DNA from: GCA-2731375 sp964590195
Lineage (GTDB): Bacteria; Pseudomonadota; Alphaproteobacteria; GCA-2731375
Length of the DNA: 64,000 nt
Direction of reading: 5' to 3'
NCBI GenBank assembly: GCA_964590195.1
Contig: CAZPWJ010000005.1
Coordinates: forward strand, 33,779-97,778
Below, one piece after another: positions 63,907-64,000 of this stretch (the first letter of the stretch is position 1; the number at the start of each line of letters is the position of its first letter). The notes beneath the pieces were generated by a model. It searched no databases and was not told the origin of the DNA. It saw only the letters and a program-made list of their open reading frames with translations. Position numbers and translations under genes: made by a program.

Positions 63907-64000
63907 ATGAAGATTGCCGTAATGAAAGAACGGCGGGCGGATGAGCGGCGGGTGGCGGCAACGCCCGAAACCGTGAAGAAGTTCGTTGGTCTTGGCGTCG
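63907..64000 (+). CDS. pntA: NAD(P) transhydrogenase subunit alpha, 5' end only
   Basis: Only the first 31 codons are in the window (MKIAVMKERRADERRVAATP and onward). This matches the N-terminus of alphaproteobacterial PntA, part of the proton-pumping transhydrogenase that makes NADPH. Alanine dehydrogenase shares a similar start (EIKxxExRVAxTP), so the call rests on the RRADERRVAATPETV pattern. GGGAAG lies seven bases ahead of the ATG. Confidence 0.75.
   Translation, partial: MKIAVMKERRADERRVAATPETVKKFVGLGV

Overview
The window is about 64 kb of a GC-rich genome that reads as alphaproteobacterial, most likely a respiratory free-living member of Rhodospirillales or a relative. The grounds are an RpoH-type sigma factor with an alphaproteobacterial RpoH box, a pntA-type transhydrogenase start, many TRAP and Liv transporters, repeated beta-oxidation genes, and a cytochrome cd1 (nirS) locus. 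No rRNA, tRNA, CRISPR array, prophage or insertion sequence was seen. One 10-base run of N at 45399-45408 marks an assembly gap.

Layout. 1-6.0 kb: rpoH; a LysR regulator divergent from a cytochrome c' gene, with two perfect palindromes and a good promoter between them; and a tandem pair of adenylate cyclase/TolB-like/TPR genes. 6.1-15.3 kb: a 2,4-dienoyl-CoA reductase-like flavoenzyme, a large FtsX-type permease with no ATPase partner, two VOC proteins, a MetE-C-like enzyme, a GIY-YIG nuclease, an amidohydrolase and a PRISE-type reductase. 15.3-28 kb: two back-to-back catabolic operons. On the minus strand are acyl-CoA dehydrogenase, crotonase, Nudix and ABC-2 permease. On the plus strand are NDP-forming acyl-CoA synthetase, amidohydrolase, nitronate monooxygenase, DUF1326 and two methyltransferases. 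A phosphatase, a flavin-binding protein and a second nitronate monooxygenase follow.

28-34 kb is the respiratory heart of the window: nirS followed by a NapC/NirT cytochrome fused to an ethylbenzene-dehydrogenase-like haem domain, a divergent NirF-like haem d1 protein, and a cupredoxin. A perfect FNR/DNR/NNR-type site (TTGAC-N4-GTCAA) lies between the divergent units, so nitrite respiration under low oxygen is the likely role. The remaining haem d1 synthesis genes are not in the window. 34-45 kb: a fused enoyl-CoA hydratase/3-hydroxyacyl-CoA dehydrogenase, a complete Liv ABC transporter operon ending in an RraA-like gene, and a complete TRAP operon whose binding protein resembles the 2-oxoacid type. 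In both transporter operons a strong hairpin follows the binding-protein gene.

45-64 kb: an inverted-repeat element, two DMT exporters, a crotonase lacking both usual glutamates, a DsbA-type isomerase, a MaoC-like protein, a leucine-dehydrogenase-like enzyme, a GDT1 exporter and a GlcNAc kinase/NagA pair. Then comes an operon of a sigma-54 response regulator, indolepyruvate ferredoxin oxidoreductase, SDR, 2TM protein and DMT exporter, followed by oligoendopeptidase F, an ABC1 kinase and the first codons of pntA. As a whole the genes suggest uptake and oxidation of amino acids, 2-oxoacids and acyl-CoAs, coupled to oxygen or nitrite respiration. Several enzymes carry substituted catalytic residues and deserve attention.
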